Of a stretch of DNA of 64,000 bases, positions 34,090-44,839 are shown piece after piece; the stretch's first letter is position 1, and the number at the start of each line of letters is the position of its first letter. Under the pieces are notes generated by a model, which saw nothing but the letters and a program-made list of their open reading frames with translations, was not told the origin of the DNA and ran no database searches. The position numbers and the translations under genes are program-made. The stretch is from Moorella sp. Hama-1 (GTDB lineage Bacteria; Bacillota; DSM-521; Neomoorellales; Neomoorellaceae): positions 1,980,501 through 2,044,500 of the forward strand of contig NZ_AP024620.1 in the NCBI RefSeq assembly GCF_023734095.1, in the 5' to 3' direction.

Positions 34090-36847
34090 CGAGATATCGC
34101 ACCTCCTTTCTCGGCAGTTGCCGCCGGAATTCCCGGGCCAGCTCCCTTTCGGCCTGCAACTGCTGGTAGCGCCTGGAGGCCATCAGGTCGCACCGGGCGG
34201 TTACTTTCAAGGGCCGGACCAGTAACCCCCGGTCCGTGGTGGTAACCCGGATTAGTCCCAGTTCTTCCAGGATAGCCAGGTAACATAATTGATGATAACC
34301 CTTATTATTAACTATGTAAAGATCGCCACCATTGTTAGCCCGGTGCCGCAACTGGCGGTAAAAAGCAGCCAGCTCCTGGCGTAAATCCGGAAGCGGCCTG
34401 TCCCCGGCCGGCAGGCAGATGGCCACCCGGGGTAGTGGCCCCCCGGACGGCAGGGCCAGTTCCACCTCCTCCTGGCTCCCGGGCTGGTAGGTAAAGACCA
34501 CCACATCGGCCGGGTAAAACCAGGCCGGGACCTCCCGCCGGGCCACCAGCAACGGCAGCCGGCCGGCCAGGGCCCCCTCCCGGGCCAGGACACACTGCTG
34601 GTAATCGCTATAGGTATCCACCGCCACCGGCCGTCCGGGCAGGGCTCCTGCCAGGCGGCTTACCAGCCCGGGGAACTGGCTCCTGGTAGTATAAATGAGG
34701 ATGCGCCGGCCCTTCTCCAGGCCGGCTGCCAAAGAAGGCAGCAATTCCGGCCATAGTTCCCAGGTCGCCGGATCAGCGACCGGCTGGAGCAACTGTCCCA
34801 GTGGCAGGTTCTCGGTCACCAGGGTCGAGGCCAGGAGTGCCTCACCCCCGGAGGGTTCCGCCGGCCAGAAAGGGCTGCAGGTGATTAGCCCCGCAGCCCG
34901 CTCCAGGACACCCTTGACCCCGGCCCGGCCCAGCCAGGGGCCCAGGGGTCGCCAGGTTTGCGCCAGGGGGAAGAGACGGCGGCAGCCGCTGTAGGCCTGG
35001 CGGACGGCGAGGGTCGTGGCCAGCACTACCCGGGCCCGCTGATCGGGGCCGGAGAATAAATCCTGCAGCTGCCGGCCCCAGGTCGGGGCTATCCCGCCTT
35101 CGCCTGTGGCGGCTACTAGGCTCCCTGCCCCGGTCGCGACGGTCGCATTATGTTGCGCCGGTTGCAGGTCCGCCAGCTTGAGCTGCAGTTCTTCCCGTTC
35201 CCGGTAGGTGTTGCGCTCCAGGAAAAAGGCCACATCCACCGGCCGGCCGGGGGCAAGGCCCGGCGGCAGGGAGAGGTTGAAACCAATGGCCCCCATCTCC
35301 CGTCCCTCTCCGGCTACGGTCATCTTCAAGTGGGCACCCTCTTTGCCGACCTGGCGGGCGGCCCTAATCAAGGCGCGGCGGGTGACCAGGATGGGCCGGG
35401 GGTTTCCTTCGCCAAAGGGGGCCAGCTGCTCCAGTTCTGCCAGGAGTTGCCAGTCGAGCTGGCTCAAGAGGACCTCCGCCTCGGCCCGGAGCACCGGCGG
35501 CTGCGGCTCGACCCCCTGACCTGCCAGGGCCGCGTTAAAGTCCGCCCGGAAGGCTGGAATCTCGCCGGCGGCGACCTCCAGGCCGGCTGCCTGGCTGTGA
35601 CCACCAAAGGCCAAAAGGTGCGAACGACACCGGGACAGCAGCTCATGCAGATTGACCCCCGGGATACTACGCCCCGAGCCCCGGCCCCGATCGCCGGCCA
35701 GGGCAATCAGGACCACCGGGCAGTGAAAGCGTTCCACCAGCCGGGCGGCGACAATGCCGATCACCCCCGGGTGCCAGTCCGGGGCTGCCAGGACCAGGCC
35801 CCTCTCCCCACGGGCCCGGGCCTCAGCGGCCATCCCCGTGGCCGCGGTCAGGACGCCTTCTTCCAGCAGCCTGCGGGTCTGGTTTTCTTTTTCCAGCCGC
35901 TGGGCCAGCTCCAGAGCCCGCTGGGGCGAGGGGGTCAGCAATAGCTCCAGACCCGGATCGGCGGCGCCCATCCGGCCGGCGGCATTTAACCTGGGAACCA
36001 GGCCGAAGGCCACCTGCCGGGCGCTCCAGCTCCCGGCAGGCAAACCGGCCACCTCAGCCAGGGCCCTGACCCCCGGCCGCTGCGCCGCTGCCAGTACCGG
36101 CAGGCCCAGCTGGACCAGGAGCCGGTTCTCCCCCTGCAGGGGTACAGCATCGGCAATGGTGCCCAGGGCTACCAGGTCCAGGGCCCAGCTGGCTGCCACC
36201 CCTTCCTCCAGGGGCAGGCCGAAGCAGATCGCCAGGGCCTGGGCGAGTTTAAAGGCCACCCCGGCACCGCAAAGGGGGGGTAAACCCGGCGCCAGGAGGG
36301 GATTAACCACCGCTGCTGCTGCCGGCAGTACCGGTCCCGGCCGGTGGTGGTCAGTTATGATTAAATCCAGGCCTTCCCGGCGGGCCACCTCCGCCTCTTC
36401 CAGGGAGGTAATCCCGCAATCAACGGTTACCAGCAGCTGGCAACCCTTCTCCCGGGCCCGGTCCAGACCGCTCCTTTTCAGGCCATAGCCGTCGGCCAGG
36501 CGGTCGGGCAGGTAATACCCGGCAGCAACCCCCAGCCGGCCCAGGGTCTCCAGCATAATGGCCGTAGCCGCCAGGCCGTCAACGTCGTAGTCACCGTGAA
36601 TAAGGATTTTTTCCCCGGCTGTTATAGCTTGGACCAACCTGTCCCTGGCGGCGGCCAGGCCGGGGATTTTTTCCGGCGGCAGGAGGTTGGCCGGATCAGG
36701 CTGCAAAAAAGCCCTGGCTGCCGCCGCTGTCGTCAGACCTCGGTTCAGCAACACCTGGGCTGTAATAGGCGCGATATGTAGTTCCCGGGCCAGGGCCAGC
36801 CTCTCGGGCAAACTGGCCGGCGGGATCTCCCAAGTGAACGCCGTCAA
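34058..36847 (-). CDS. recJ: Single-stranded-DNA-specific exonuclease RecJ
   Basis: 5'-3' ssDNA exonuclease of the DHH family, used in recombination and repair. The N-terminal half has the phosphoesterase motifs DYDVDGLAATAIM, VTVDCGITS and LIITDHHRPGP, then DHHA1 with FGGHSQAAGLEV. At 929 aa it is longer than E. coli RecJ (577 aa). The extra C-terminal 330 residues are a region common in Firmicute RecJ proteins. It starts at a TTG that overlaps the stop of the LapA-domain gene (TTGA). Confidence 0.96.
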   Translation of the reverse strand: MTAFTWEIPPASLPERLALARELHIAPITAQVLLNRGLTTAAAARAFLQPDPANLLPPEKIPGLAAARDRLVQAITAGEKILIHGDYDVDGLAATAIMLETLGRLGVAAGYYLPDRLADGYGLKRSGLDRAREKGCQLLVTVDCGITSLEEAEVARREGLDLIITDHHRPGPVLPAAAAVVNPLLAPGLPPLCGAGVAFKLAQALAICFGLPLEEGVAASWALDLVALGTIADAVPLQGENRLLVQLGLPVLAAAQRPGVRALAEVAGLPAGSWSARQVAFGLVPRLNAAGRMGAADPGLELLLTPSPQRALELAQRLEKENQTRRLLEEGVLTAATGMAAEARARGERGLVLAAPDWHPGVIGIVAARLVERFHCPVVLIALAGDRGRGSGRSIPGVNLHELLSRCRSHLLAFGGHSQAAGLEVAAGEIPAFRADFNAALAGQGVEPQPPVLRAEAEVLLSQLDWQLLAELEQLAPFGEGNPRPILVTRRALIRAARQVGKEGAHLKMTVAGEGREMGAIGFNLSLPPGLAPGRPVDVAFFLERNTYREREELQLKLADLQPAQHNATVATGAGSLVAATGEGGIAPTWGRQLQDLFSGPDQRARVVLATTLAVRQAYSGCRRLFPLAQTWRPLGPWLGRAGVKGVLERAAGLITCSPFWPAEPSGGEALLASTLVTENLPLGQLLQPVADPATWELWPELLPSLAAGLEKGRRILIYTTRSQFPGLVSRLAGALPGRPVAVDTYSDYQQCVLAREGALAGRLPLLVARREVPAWFYPADVVVFTYQPGSQEEVELALPSGGPLPRVAICLPAGDRPLPDLRQELAAFYRQLRHRANNGGDLYIVNNKGYHQLCYLAILEELGLIRVTTTDRGLLVRPLKVTARCDLMASRRYQQLQAERELAREFRRQLPRKEVRYLDESAGTGRTD

Positions 36848-37164
36848 AACTCCTGCTTCCTTCCCGTAGCTCCCGTCCCGGCCGTTCCCGGCGTCCCCTG
36901 TTCCAGGCGGGCCAAGTCACCGGCCAGGCGGTGGTTCTCATTTCTTAGCTGCCGTATCTCCCGGCTGACCCGCACCTGCCGGACCAAACCCAGTAAAAAA
37001 ACGACCAGGGCGCCAAAGGCTGCCGAACCCAGGATTACCAGGACCAGGGATATCCCTGGAAACTGCCAGGCCAGAAAGTTAATGTTGACTGCCACAGCGT
37101 TCTGGACGGCAAAGATAGCCACCAGCAGGGCAAAGAGAATGGCTAGGAGCGAATAGATCTGCAT
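36844..37164 (-). CDS. LapA domain (DUF1049) membrane protein
   Basis: 106-aa membrane protein with two transmembrane helices (residues 3-24 and 39-62) and a C-terminal cytoplasmic coiled-coil-like tail (REIRQLRNENHRLAGDLARL). This is the LapA/YciS-like family. In E. coli LapA takes part in lipopolysaccharide assembly; in Gram-positives the role is unknown. It is placed directly before recJ with a 4-base overlap. Confidence 0.88.
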   Translation of the reverse strand: MQIYSLLAILFALLVAIFAVQNAVAVNINFLAWQFPGISLVLVILGSAAFGALVVFLLGLVRQVRVSREIRQLRNENHRLAGDLARLEQGTPGTAGTGATGRKQEF

Positions 37165-37186
37165 ACCACATTCCTCCCGGAGATTG

Positions 37187-38131
37187 TTACCGCCATTCCT
37201 CCCTATATTTCGCTCTTGGGGGCTGTTTTTCCTTCTCCGGACATTCCCGGCACATCGTGCAGTCCCGGACGGAGGTGCAGGGCTCGGCGTGAATCAGGAT
37301 ATCGGTGTAAGGCAGGGAGGTCTTAATCTCGTCGCTGATATGCTCGCACAGGTCGTGGACGTAATCAATATGCTCGTAGCGGGGTACCACCAGGTGCAGG
37401 TCAATCTGGCGCTCGCGGCCGGACTTGCGGGTACGCAGCTTATGAAACTCGACGTATTCATCGGCATGGCGGGAGATGATCTCTTTAATAACCTGTTCTT
37501 CTTCTGCCGGCAGGCTCACATCCAGCAAGGGTAAGAGGGCCTCCCGGCTTAAATCGTAGGCGGTCTTGATGATCATGGCTGCCACTACCAGGGCCACCAC
37601 CGGGTCCAGCCAGTGGAAACCCGTAAACTGCAGCGCCAGCAGACCCAGCATGACCCCTACCGAGGTATAGACGTCAGTCCGCAGATGCCAGGCGTCGGCA
37701 TCCAGGGCGACGGATTCTGTTTCCCTGGCCACCCGGAACAGGAAATTGGAAACCAGGTAGTTAACCAGGCTTGCCCCGGCCATGACGGCTACCCCCGCCA
37801 GGGCGCCGGTCACGGCATGGCCCCCGGTCGTGAGCTTTTTCACGGCCTCGTAAATGATCCAGAGGGCTGCCACAAAAATTAGCAGAGCCTCGATGGTTCC
37901 CGAGATATTCTCTACCTTGCCGTGGCCGTACTGGTGCTCCTCATCGGCTGGTTTACTGGCGACACGGACGGAAAAGTAGGCAATTAAGGCCGCCACCAGG
38001 TCCAATCCGGAGTGGATGGCTTCCGACATGACGCTGACGGAATGGATCCCGTAACCTATCACCAGCTTACCCAACACCAGGGATATGTTGGAAATTATCG
38101 AGACCCTGGCGGCCCTTACCCTGGCATCCAT
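37187..38131 (-). CDS. Cation diffusion facilitator family transporter
   Basis: Divalent metal efflux protein of 314 aa. It has six transmembrane helices and the two metal-site motifs HSGLDL (helix II) and DADAWHLRTDVYTS (helix V), with EEHQYGHGKVE at the II-III loop. The C-terminal cytoplasmic domain holds dimer-site histidines (IDLHLVVPRYEHID). It also has an unusual cysteine-rich tail (CTSVRDCTMCRECPEK), which may add metal binding. The metal (Zn, Mn, Fe, Co or Ni) is not predictable here. A hairpin with a U-run sits between its promoter and start. Confidence 0.93.
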   Translation of the reverse strand: MDARVRAARVSIISNISLVLGKLVIGYGIHSVSVMSEAIHSGLDLVAALIAYFSVRVASKPADEEHQYGHGKVENISGTIEALLIFVAALWIIYEAVKKLTTGGHAVTGALAGVAVMAGASLVNYLVSNFLFRVARETESVALDADAWHLRTDVYTSVGVMLGLLALQFTGFHWLDPVVALVVAAMIIKTAYDLSREALLPLLDVSLPAEEEQVIKEIISRHADEYVEFHKLRTRKSGRERQIDLHLVVPRYEHIDYVHDLCEHISDEIKTSLPYTDILIHAEPCTSVRDCTMCRECPEKEKQPPRAKYREEWR

Positions 38132-38156
38132 GCGGACTTCCTCCCCCGGGTCAAAT

Positions 38157-38192
38157 TAAAAAATTGGACTTCATCCGGGATAGATGAAGTCC
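38157..38192 (-). promoter_or_regulatory. Intrinsic terminator/attenuator before the CDF transporter
   Basis: Minus strand: GGACTTCATC paired with GATGAAGTCC, then AATTTTTT. It lies only 24 bases before the CDF start and downstream of the promoter-like sequence at 38215-38243. It therefore either ends the upstream membrane-protein transcript or works as a conditional terminator for the transporter. Confidence 0.7.
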
Positions 38193-38214
38193 CTGCCCTT
38201 GAGGCCTTGAACTA

Positions 38215-38243
38215 ATTTTACACCCCTGGCCGCGGAAATGCAA
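38215..38243 (-). promoter_or_regulatory. Promoter for the CDF transporter
   Basis: Minus-strand TTGCAT (38238-38243), a 17-bp spacer and TAAAAT (38215-38220), between the end of the membrane-protein gene and the attenuator hairpin. The transcript would begin near 38208 and meet the hairpin within 20-50 nt. Confidence 0.55.
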
Positions 38244-38252
38244 GTAAAAGGC

Positions 38253-38729
38253 TTAAAAAAGGCCAAGCAGGCGCCCATTGAAAAGGATTCCCACTAAAAG
38301 CAGGGCTATTCCCCTTAAAATCAAGGGAAACAGTCCTATAACCGTGGCGGCTAACGGGTAGCGGCGGTGGAGATAGGCCGCGCCCAGGGCGCCCAGGGCA
38401 CCGCCCGTTGCCAATCCCCATAGGGGTCCCAGAAAAACCCCGGCCAGGAGGAGGGTGGCGCTGCTGGCCAGGAGCAACTGGCCCCCGGTGGTCAATGCCT
38501 GCCGGGAGGATTCCGGCCACCACCCGGCCAGGCGTTCACCGGCGGCAATTAGCAAAGCCCCGGCCACGGTGATTATAGCCACGTAAAGCGGCGTCAAGCC
38601 CGGAACCAGACCGGTAGAACCATAAAATACCCCCAGGCCCCAGAGGAGGAATAAACCCCGCCAGGGCCGTACTACCCCCGCCGCCAGGGCCAGGATAAAG
38701 GTCAAACCGCCCAGGAAGGAAATAGCCAT
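38253..38729 (-). CDS. Membrane protein (TIGR04086-like), unknown function
   Basis: Gly/Ala/Leu-rich protein of 158 aa with four to five predicted transmembrane helices. It resembles the TIGR04086/YrzE group commonly encoded near yajC-secDF in Firmicutes; this match is only by general character and position. An in-frame TTG at 38762 lies within the terminator hairpin after secF and is rejected. The ATG at 38729 has no ribosome site but is preceded 6 bases earlier by TATACT, so the mRNA could be leaderless. Located between secF and the CDF gene. Confidence 0.6.
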   Translation of the reverse strand: MAISFLGGLTFILALAAGVVRPWRGLFLLWGLGVFYGSTGLVPGLTPLYVAIITVAGALLIAAGERLAGWWPESSRQALTTGGQLLLASSATLLLAGVFLGPLWGLATGGALGALGAAYLHRRYPLAATVIGLFPLILRGIALLLVGILFNGRLLGLF

Positions 38730-38740
38730 ATTGTTAGTAT

Positions 38741-38770
38741 AAACTAAAGCTCCCGTTTTCAACCGGGAGC
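38741..38770 (-). terminator. Terminator after secDF
   Basis: Minus strand: GCTCCCG/CGGGAGC stem with an 8-base loop followed by TTTAGTTT, about 40 bases past the secF stop. Ends the secD-secF transcript. Confidence 0.75.
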
Positions 38771-38810
38771 CTGTTGGCGATACTAATTTTACCTTACAAT
38801 AAGCAGGTGC

Positions 38811-39764
38811 CTAATGGGGTGTCGCCTTGCGCGCTTTGCCTTTGGTTGCAGCTTCATTTTCCATTTTAACGGCCGTTTTAGAGATAGCAGCCTGGCGGTG
38901 GCGTTCTCGGGTTAAACGCCTTAAATCCACCCACAGGGGACTGGCATTAAAGATGGAGGAATAGCAACCACTAATGGTACCAATGAGCATAGCCAGGGCC
39001 AGGCCCTTGGTAGACTCGCCGCCCAGGACCAGCAGGGCCACCAGGGGGATAAGCACTGTTACTACGGTGTTGATGGAGCGACGCAAGGTCTGGTTGATGC
39101 TCTTATTGACTATCTCCTCAAAGGTTTCCCGTTTACGCAGGCGCAGGTTTTCGCGAACCCGGTCATAGATAACAATCGTATCGTGAACAGAATAACCGAT
39201 GATAGTCAGCAAGGCGGCTACGAAACCACTGTCTACCTCCCAGCGGAAGAAAGCAAAGAATCCCGTCACCACCAGTACGTCGTGGACCAACGCCAGGATG
39301 GCCGTCAAGCCGGAAAGAAAATCGCCGAAGCGGAGGGTGATATAAATAATCATCAACACCCAGGCCAGGGCCATGGCCTCAAGGGCTTTAATCTCCAATT
39401 CCCGCCCGATTACGGCGCCTACATGATCATTGCGGATAACTTCCATCTGTCCCAACTTGGATTGCAAAGCGCCGGTAACCTGTTTGACCTGGTTGTCATC
39501 AAGCTCCTTGCTGCGAATCAGGAATTCGTTGGCGCCTGATTCCTGGATTGAACTCTGGTTCAGGTTTAAGCTATCCATAACCTCCCGTACCTGGGCCGTA
39601 TTTACCGTCTGGTGAAATTTTACTTCTAAAATATTGCCGCCGGTAAAGTCAATCCCGTAATTTAAGAAGGGCCGGTGCAGGACCATAGCAATCAGTCCCG
39701 GGATAATGACCAGCAACGACAAAGCATACCACCATTTACGCTTGCCTATGAAATCAAAATACAT
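38811..39764 (-). CDS. secF: Protein translocase subunit SecF
   Basis: Inner-membrane subunit that, with SecD and YajC, uses the proton gradient to help the Sec channel finish export. Of 317 aa, it has the N-terminal FDFIGKRKWWYALSLLVI helix, the GIDFTGGNILEVKF motif, and the conserved membrane region with TIIGYSVHDTIVIYDRVREN and SINQTLRRSINT. The start overlaps the secD stop by one base (TAATG). Confidence 0.97.
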   Translation of the reverse strand: MYFDFIGKRKWWYALSLLVIIPGLIAMVLHRPFLNYGIDFTGGNILEVKFHQTVNTAQVREVMDSLNLNQSSIQESGANEFLIRSKELDDNQVKQVTGALQSKLGQMEVIRNDHVGAVIGRELEIKALEAMALAWVLMIIYITLRFGDFLSGLTAILALVHDVLVVTGFFAFFRWEVDSGFVAALLTIIGYSVHDTIVIYDRVRENLRLRKRETFEEIVNKSINQTLRRSINTVVTVLIPLVALLVLGGESTKGLALAMLIGTISGCYSSIFNASPLWVDLRRLTRERHRQAAISKTAVKMENEAATKGKARKATPH

Positions 39765-41053
39765 TAAGCCCCACCCCTTACCGTTGGCACTTGCTGGTCA
39801 GGCCCTTTTACCCCGTAAAAGCCATAACCCTGGAACCAGGGTACTTCGGCCACCAGGTGCAGTAAAAATCGCGTCAGAGTAACGGCTGTAAAGAAGCTGG
39901 CCAGGACACCCAAGCCCAGGTTGATAGCAAAACCCCGGACGGCGCCGCTGCCTAAATAATACAGGACTACCGCCGCCAGGATGGAGTTACTGTTGGTGTC
40001 GACAATAGTTACAAAGGCGTGCCGGAAGCCGGCGTCAATGGCCGCCCGCAGGGTTTTGCCGTTACGCAGCTCTTCCCGCAGGCGCTCATAGATCAAGATA
40101 TTGGCGTCAACGGCCATGCCTACTGAAAGCAAAATACCCGCTATGCCCGGTAAGGTTATGGTGGCCTTCAGTAGCCATAGAGCAGTCAAGATAATCAACG
40201 CATAAATAACCAGGGAAAATATAGCTACCACTCCTGGCAGGCGGTACATAGCCAGCATGAAGAGGGCAATAAGAACCATACTAACTATAATGGCATTTTT
40301 ACTCTTTGCCAGGGAATCGGCTCCCAGGGTTGGTCCCACGATCCGGTGTTCGATTAGTTGTACCGGTACCGGCAGGGCGCCGCCGCGGAGTAAAGCCGCC
40401 AGGTTGGCTGCCTCTTCAAAGTTGGCGAAACCGCCGGTGATACGGGCCGTTCCGTTGGGGATTGCTGTTTGCACCTGCGGGTTGGTCAATTGTTGTTGAT
40501 CGAGGTAAATGCCAATGGCCCGCCTGGGGTCGCCATAGGGATAACTATTAACCAACTTCTGGGTAACATCGGCAAACTTTTTGGTGCCTTCGGCATTGAA
40601 TTGCAGGGTGATCTCCGGTTCCCCGGTCGCCTGGTCGATGATGGCCTTGGCGTCTTTGAGGTCTTTACCGGTAACTACCACCTGGCCGTCGCTGGTCTTG
40701 AACTCCAGCTGGGCCGTCTTGCCGATCATCTTGATGGCTTCCTCCGGGTTGCTGACGCCGGCCAGCTCGATGATCAGGCGATCATTGCCTTCTTTTTGAA
40801 TTAACGGCTCGGCTATACCCAGCTGGTCGACCCGGTCCCGCATGACCCGTTCCAAGGCGGCCATATCTTCTGCGGTTACCGCATGGTCCGGCGTACTCTG
40901 GGCCTGGGCAACTACATGCACCCCACCTTTAAGGTCCAGGCCCAGTTTCATTGCGTTCATTAAAGGTTTAAAAGTGCCCAATCCCAGCGCCAGGATGGCG
41001 ATAAAAACGACGGCGAGCTTCAAAACGCCGCCTGCTCCTTTTCCCCCTGCCAA
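39764..41053 (-). CDS. secD: Protein translocase subunit SecD
   Basis: Partner of SecF. The 429-aa protein has the N-terminal helix, then LGLDLKGGVHVVAQA (D1 motif), the periplasmic domain with RVDQLGIAEPLIQKEG and AQLEFK, and the C-terminal RND-type membrane region (LPGIAGILLSVGMAVDANIL, YERLREELRNGKTL). TTG start with GGGAGG eight bases upstream. The promoter lies about 107 bases upstream, in a region framed by inverted copies of the dispersed repeat. Confidence 0.97.
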   Translation of the reverse strand: MAGGKGAGGVLKLAVVFIAILALGLGTFKPLMNAMKLGLDLKGGVHVVAQAQSTPDHAVTAEDMAALERVMRDRVDQLGIAEPLIQKEGNDRLIIELAGVSNPEEAIKMIGKTAQLEFKTSDGQVVVTGKDLKDAKAIIDQATGEPEITLQFNAEGTKKFADVTQKLVNSYPYGDPRRAIGIYLDQQQLTNPQVQTAIPNGTARITGGFANFEEAANLAALLRGGALPVPVQLIEHRIVGPTLGADSLAKSKNAIIVSMVLIALFMLAMYRLPGVVAIFSLVIYALIILTALWLLKATITLPGIAGILLSVGMAVDANILIYERLREELRNGKTLRAAIDAGFRHAFVTIVDTNSNSILAAVVLYYLGSGAVRGFAINLGLGVLASFFTAVTLTRFLLHLVAEVPWFQGYGFYGVKGPDQQVPTVRGGA

Positions 41054-41061
41054 AACTCTTG

Positions 41062-41110
41062 CCTCCCTTATGAGAAGTGAGATGTTAGAGGTTAGAGATG
41101 GGATACTTGC
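41062..41110. repeat. Diverged copy of the dispersed repeat (forward), upstream of secD
   Basis: Plus-strand purine-rich tract (GAGAAGTGAGATGTTAGAGG-like), followed by TTGCAGAAACCTCT. This is the same layout as copies 1-3 but without an intact hairpin. Confidence 0.5.
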
Positions 41111-41159
41111 AGAAACCTCTACCCCATAAAAATACCTTGCTTATAAGTGCGGACAATCT

Positions 41160-41188
41160 ATTATAACCCCGTGGACAATAACCGTCAA
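41160..41188 (-). promoter_or_regulatory. Promoter for secDF
   Basis: Minus-strand TTGACG (41183-41188), a 17-bp spacer and TATAAT (41160-41165). Strong sigma-A match between the HD-domain gene and secD, so secDF can be transcribed independently of queA-tgt-yajC. Confidence 0.85.
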
Positions 41189-41224
41189 TTGCTCTGAATC
41201 CCTCTGCTGCTAAATCTTTCAAAC

Positions 41225-41288
41225 CAGGAACTGGCTTGAGCCAGTTCCTACCAGCCTCTCACCGCCAACTTCCCACATCTCACCTCCA
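41225..41288. repeat. Inverted copy of the dispersed repeat, downstream of the HD gene
   Basis: A perfect hairpin (GGAACTGGCTTGAGCCAGTTCC) is followed by pyrimidine-rich CCTCTCACCGCCAACTTCCCACATCT, the reverse orientation of the forward copies. As a hairpin just past the HD-protein stop, it may also act as a terminator. Confidence 0.55.
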
Positions 41289-41954
41289 TTACAGCAGTCG
41301 TGAATCATTAACAACCAGGCCGAAATGGCAGTCCAAAAAGCCGGCGGCCCGGCGGCACATCATCATCCGGCTCAAAAAGATCTCGAAGTACTCCATGGGC
41401 GTGCTGATGGTCAGGTCGATGCTCAGCTCCAGGGTAATGGCCCGCCGGCCGGCATCAACCCGCAGGAAGGAATGCTGGACGGCGTAATTAACCCGGTCGT
41501 GGATATCAAAGTTGGTGATATCTTTATTCCGCACCCGGGAACGGTGGACATCGGATTTATCGGCCAGGATCAAGGCCGCCCCCACCGGGTTGACGGCCTG
41601 GCCGTATTCCTCCTCATGATTACCGATGGCCCCCATAATGGTAGCCCCTTCGACGGCAGGCATCCCCAGGCGGGTTAAAATATGATAAGCCAGCAGGGCC
41701 CCCGTCTGGCCGTGATCCTGCCGGCTGACCACATTACCGATATCATGTAAATACCCGGCGATGGCCGCCAGTTCCGCCGCCCGCTGGGGAAAGCCCAGGC
41801 GTTCCAGGACATTACGGCTGATGCTGGCCACCAAATTCAGGTGGCGGTGGCTATGTTCAGTAAAGCCCATAGCCCCCAGGTGCTCATTGCCCCGGGTAAT
41901 CAGGGCCTCCACTTCCGGGTCCCTTTTTACTTCCTCAAGGGTTACCAGGGACAA
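41289..41954 (-). CDS. HD domain phosphohydrolase
   Basis: Metal-dependent phosphohydrolase-like protein of 221 aa. The HD motif is YLHDIGNVVSRQDHGQTG (about residue 70), with an upstream histidine (HSHRHLNLV) and downstream IGNHEEE and LADKSD, completing the metal site. The target nucleotide or phosphate ester is unknown. TTG start with AGGAGGG upstream, right after the yajC stop. The gene neighbourhood (yajC-HD-secD) recurs in Moorella-like Firmicutes. Confidence 0.9.
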   Translation of the reverse strand: MSLVTLEEVKRDPEVEALITRGNEHLGAMGFTEHSHRHLNLVASISRNVLERLGFPQRAAELAAIAGYLHDIGNVVSRQDHGQTGALLAYHILTRLGMPAVEGATIMGAIGNHEEEYGQAVNPVGAALILADKSDVHRSRVRNKDITNFDIHDRVNYAVQHSFLRVDAGRRAITLELSIDLTISTPMEYFEIFLSRMMMCRRAAGFLDCHFGLVVNDSRLL

Positions 41955-41960
41955 TAGCCC

Positions 41961-42230
41961 TTAACCCTCCTGCCCCGGTACATAGGCCACCCCGGCTTTA
42001 TCAACCTCAACCTCGACCTTATCGGCTATCCGGACCATCATGGTATTATCCTTGATTTTAGTAATCCGCCCGTGCAGGCCGCCGGCCAGGACCACCCGGT
42101 CGTCAACCTTCAGGCTGGCCAGCATCGCCTGGCGCTGCTTCTGCTGCTTCTGTTGTGGCCGGATCATCAGGAAGTAAAGGATGCCCATAAAGATGAGCAG
42201 GTAAAAAATAGTGCCAGCCCACTGTTGCAT
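41961..42230 (-). CDS. yajC: Preprotein translocase subunit YajC
   Basis: Small single-span membrane protein (89 aa) of the SecDF-YajC complex. The N-terminal helix (GTIFYLLIFMGILYFLMIRPQQ) and the following KVDDRVVLAGGLHGRI, GRITKIKDNTMMVRIADKVE segment are typical. A GTG at 42245 is in frame, but it abuts the AAGGAG ribosome site; the ATG at 42230 gives the usual N-terminus. Confidence 0.95.
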   Translation of the reverse strand: MQQWAGTIFYLLIFMGILYFLMIRPQQKQQKQRQAMLASLKVDDRVVLAGGLHGRITKIKDNTMMVRIADKVEVEVDKAGVAYVPGQEG

Positions 42231-42244
42231 GAAACAAACCACCA

Positions 42245-42389
42245 CTCCTTCGAAATGAGATATTAGAAGTGGGAGGTGAGAGGTGGGAGGCTTGGCGAAA
42301 CTGGCCGCGCCAGTTTCAGACTAAAGCTTGCCGAACTCTCATTTCTCCCGTTCGCTGGCGGCGTATGCCGCCATAAGGGGCTCCTTCGT
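42245..42389. repeat. Dispersed intergenic repeat, copy 3 (upstream of yajC)
   Basis: Same order of blocks as copies 1 and 2: CTCCTTCGAAATGAGAT, GAAGTGGGAGGTGAGAGG, hairpin GAAACTGGC CGC GCCAGTTTC, TTTCTCCCGTTCGCTGG, then a hairpin with GGCGGCGTATGCCGCC and GGGGCTCC. It fills most of the gap between tgt and yajC and provides the AAGGAG before yajC. Confidence 0.8.
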
Positions 42390-42447
42390 AAAAATTGGTC
42401 AGTTCTGGTAGATCATTCGACGGTACCGGCCGGAATACCTGCCACCT

Positions 42448-44608
<2,161 letters not shown>

Positions 44609-44673
44609 CTTTTTTCTTCACCTATCTGCCTGGTAAACTAATAAGCTCCATTCTCCCGTCGGGTCGTCCTGAT

Positions 44674-44702
44674 ATATTATTGTGCGCCGCTTTACTGGTA
44701 AA
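44674..44702 (-). promoter_or_regulatory. Possible promoter for queA-tgt
   Basis: Minus-strand TTTACC (44697-44702), a 17-bp spacer and TAATAT (44674-44679), about 66 bases upstream of queA. No preQ1 riboswitch motif is visible in this gap (44609-44839), which otherwise holds only a small GGCTC/GAGCC hairpin. Confidence 0.45.
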
Positions 44703-44839
44703 ATATACCCTGCAGCACCTGCCCCCGGCTCCATGCCAGGCCATCCCGCACATGGTCTTTCTCGTAACCGTAAGGTCCCGATTCGAAGGGGAGGGCTCTC
44801 CTTGGAGCCGGCCAGGTTCTCCGACCACCAGGGCAGTCA

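Noticed and set aside
44700-44839. Possible tRNA (TTCGAATC-like loop) or riboswitch upstream of queA
   Set aside because: The T-loop-like sequence is not followed by a matching acceptor stem, and there is no cloverleaf. No preQ1 aptamer motif was found.
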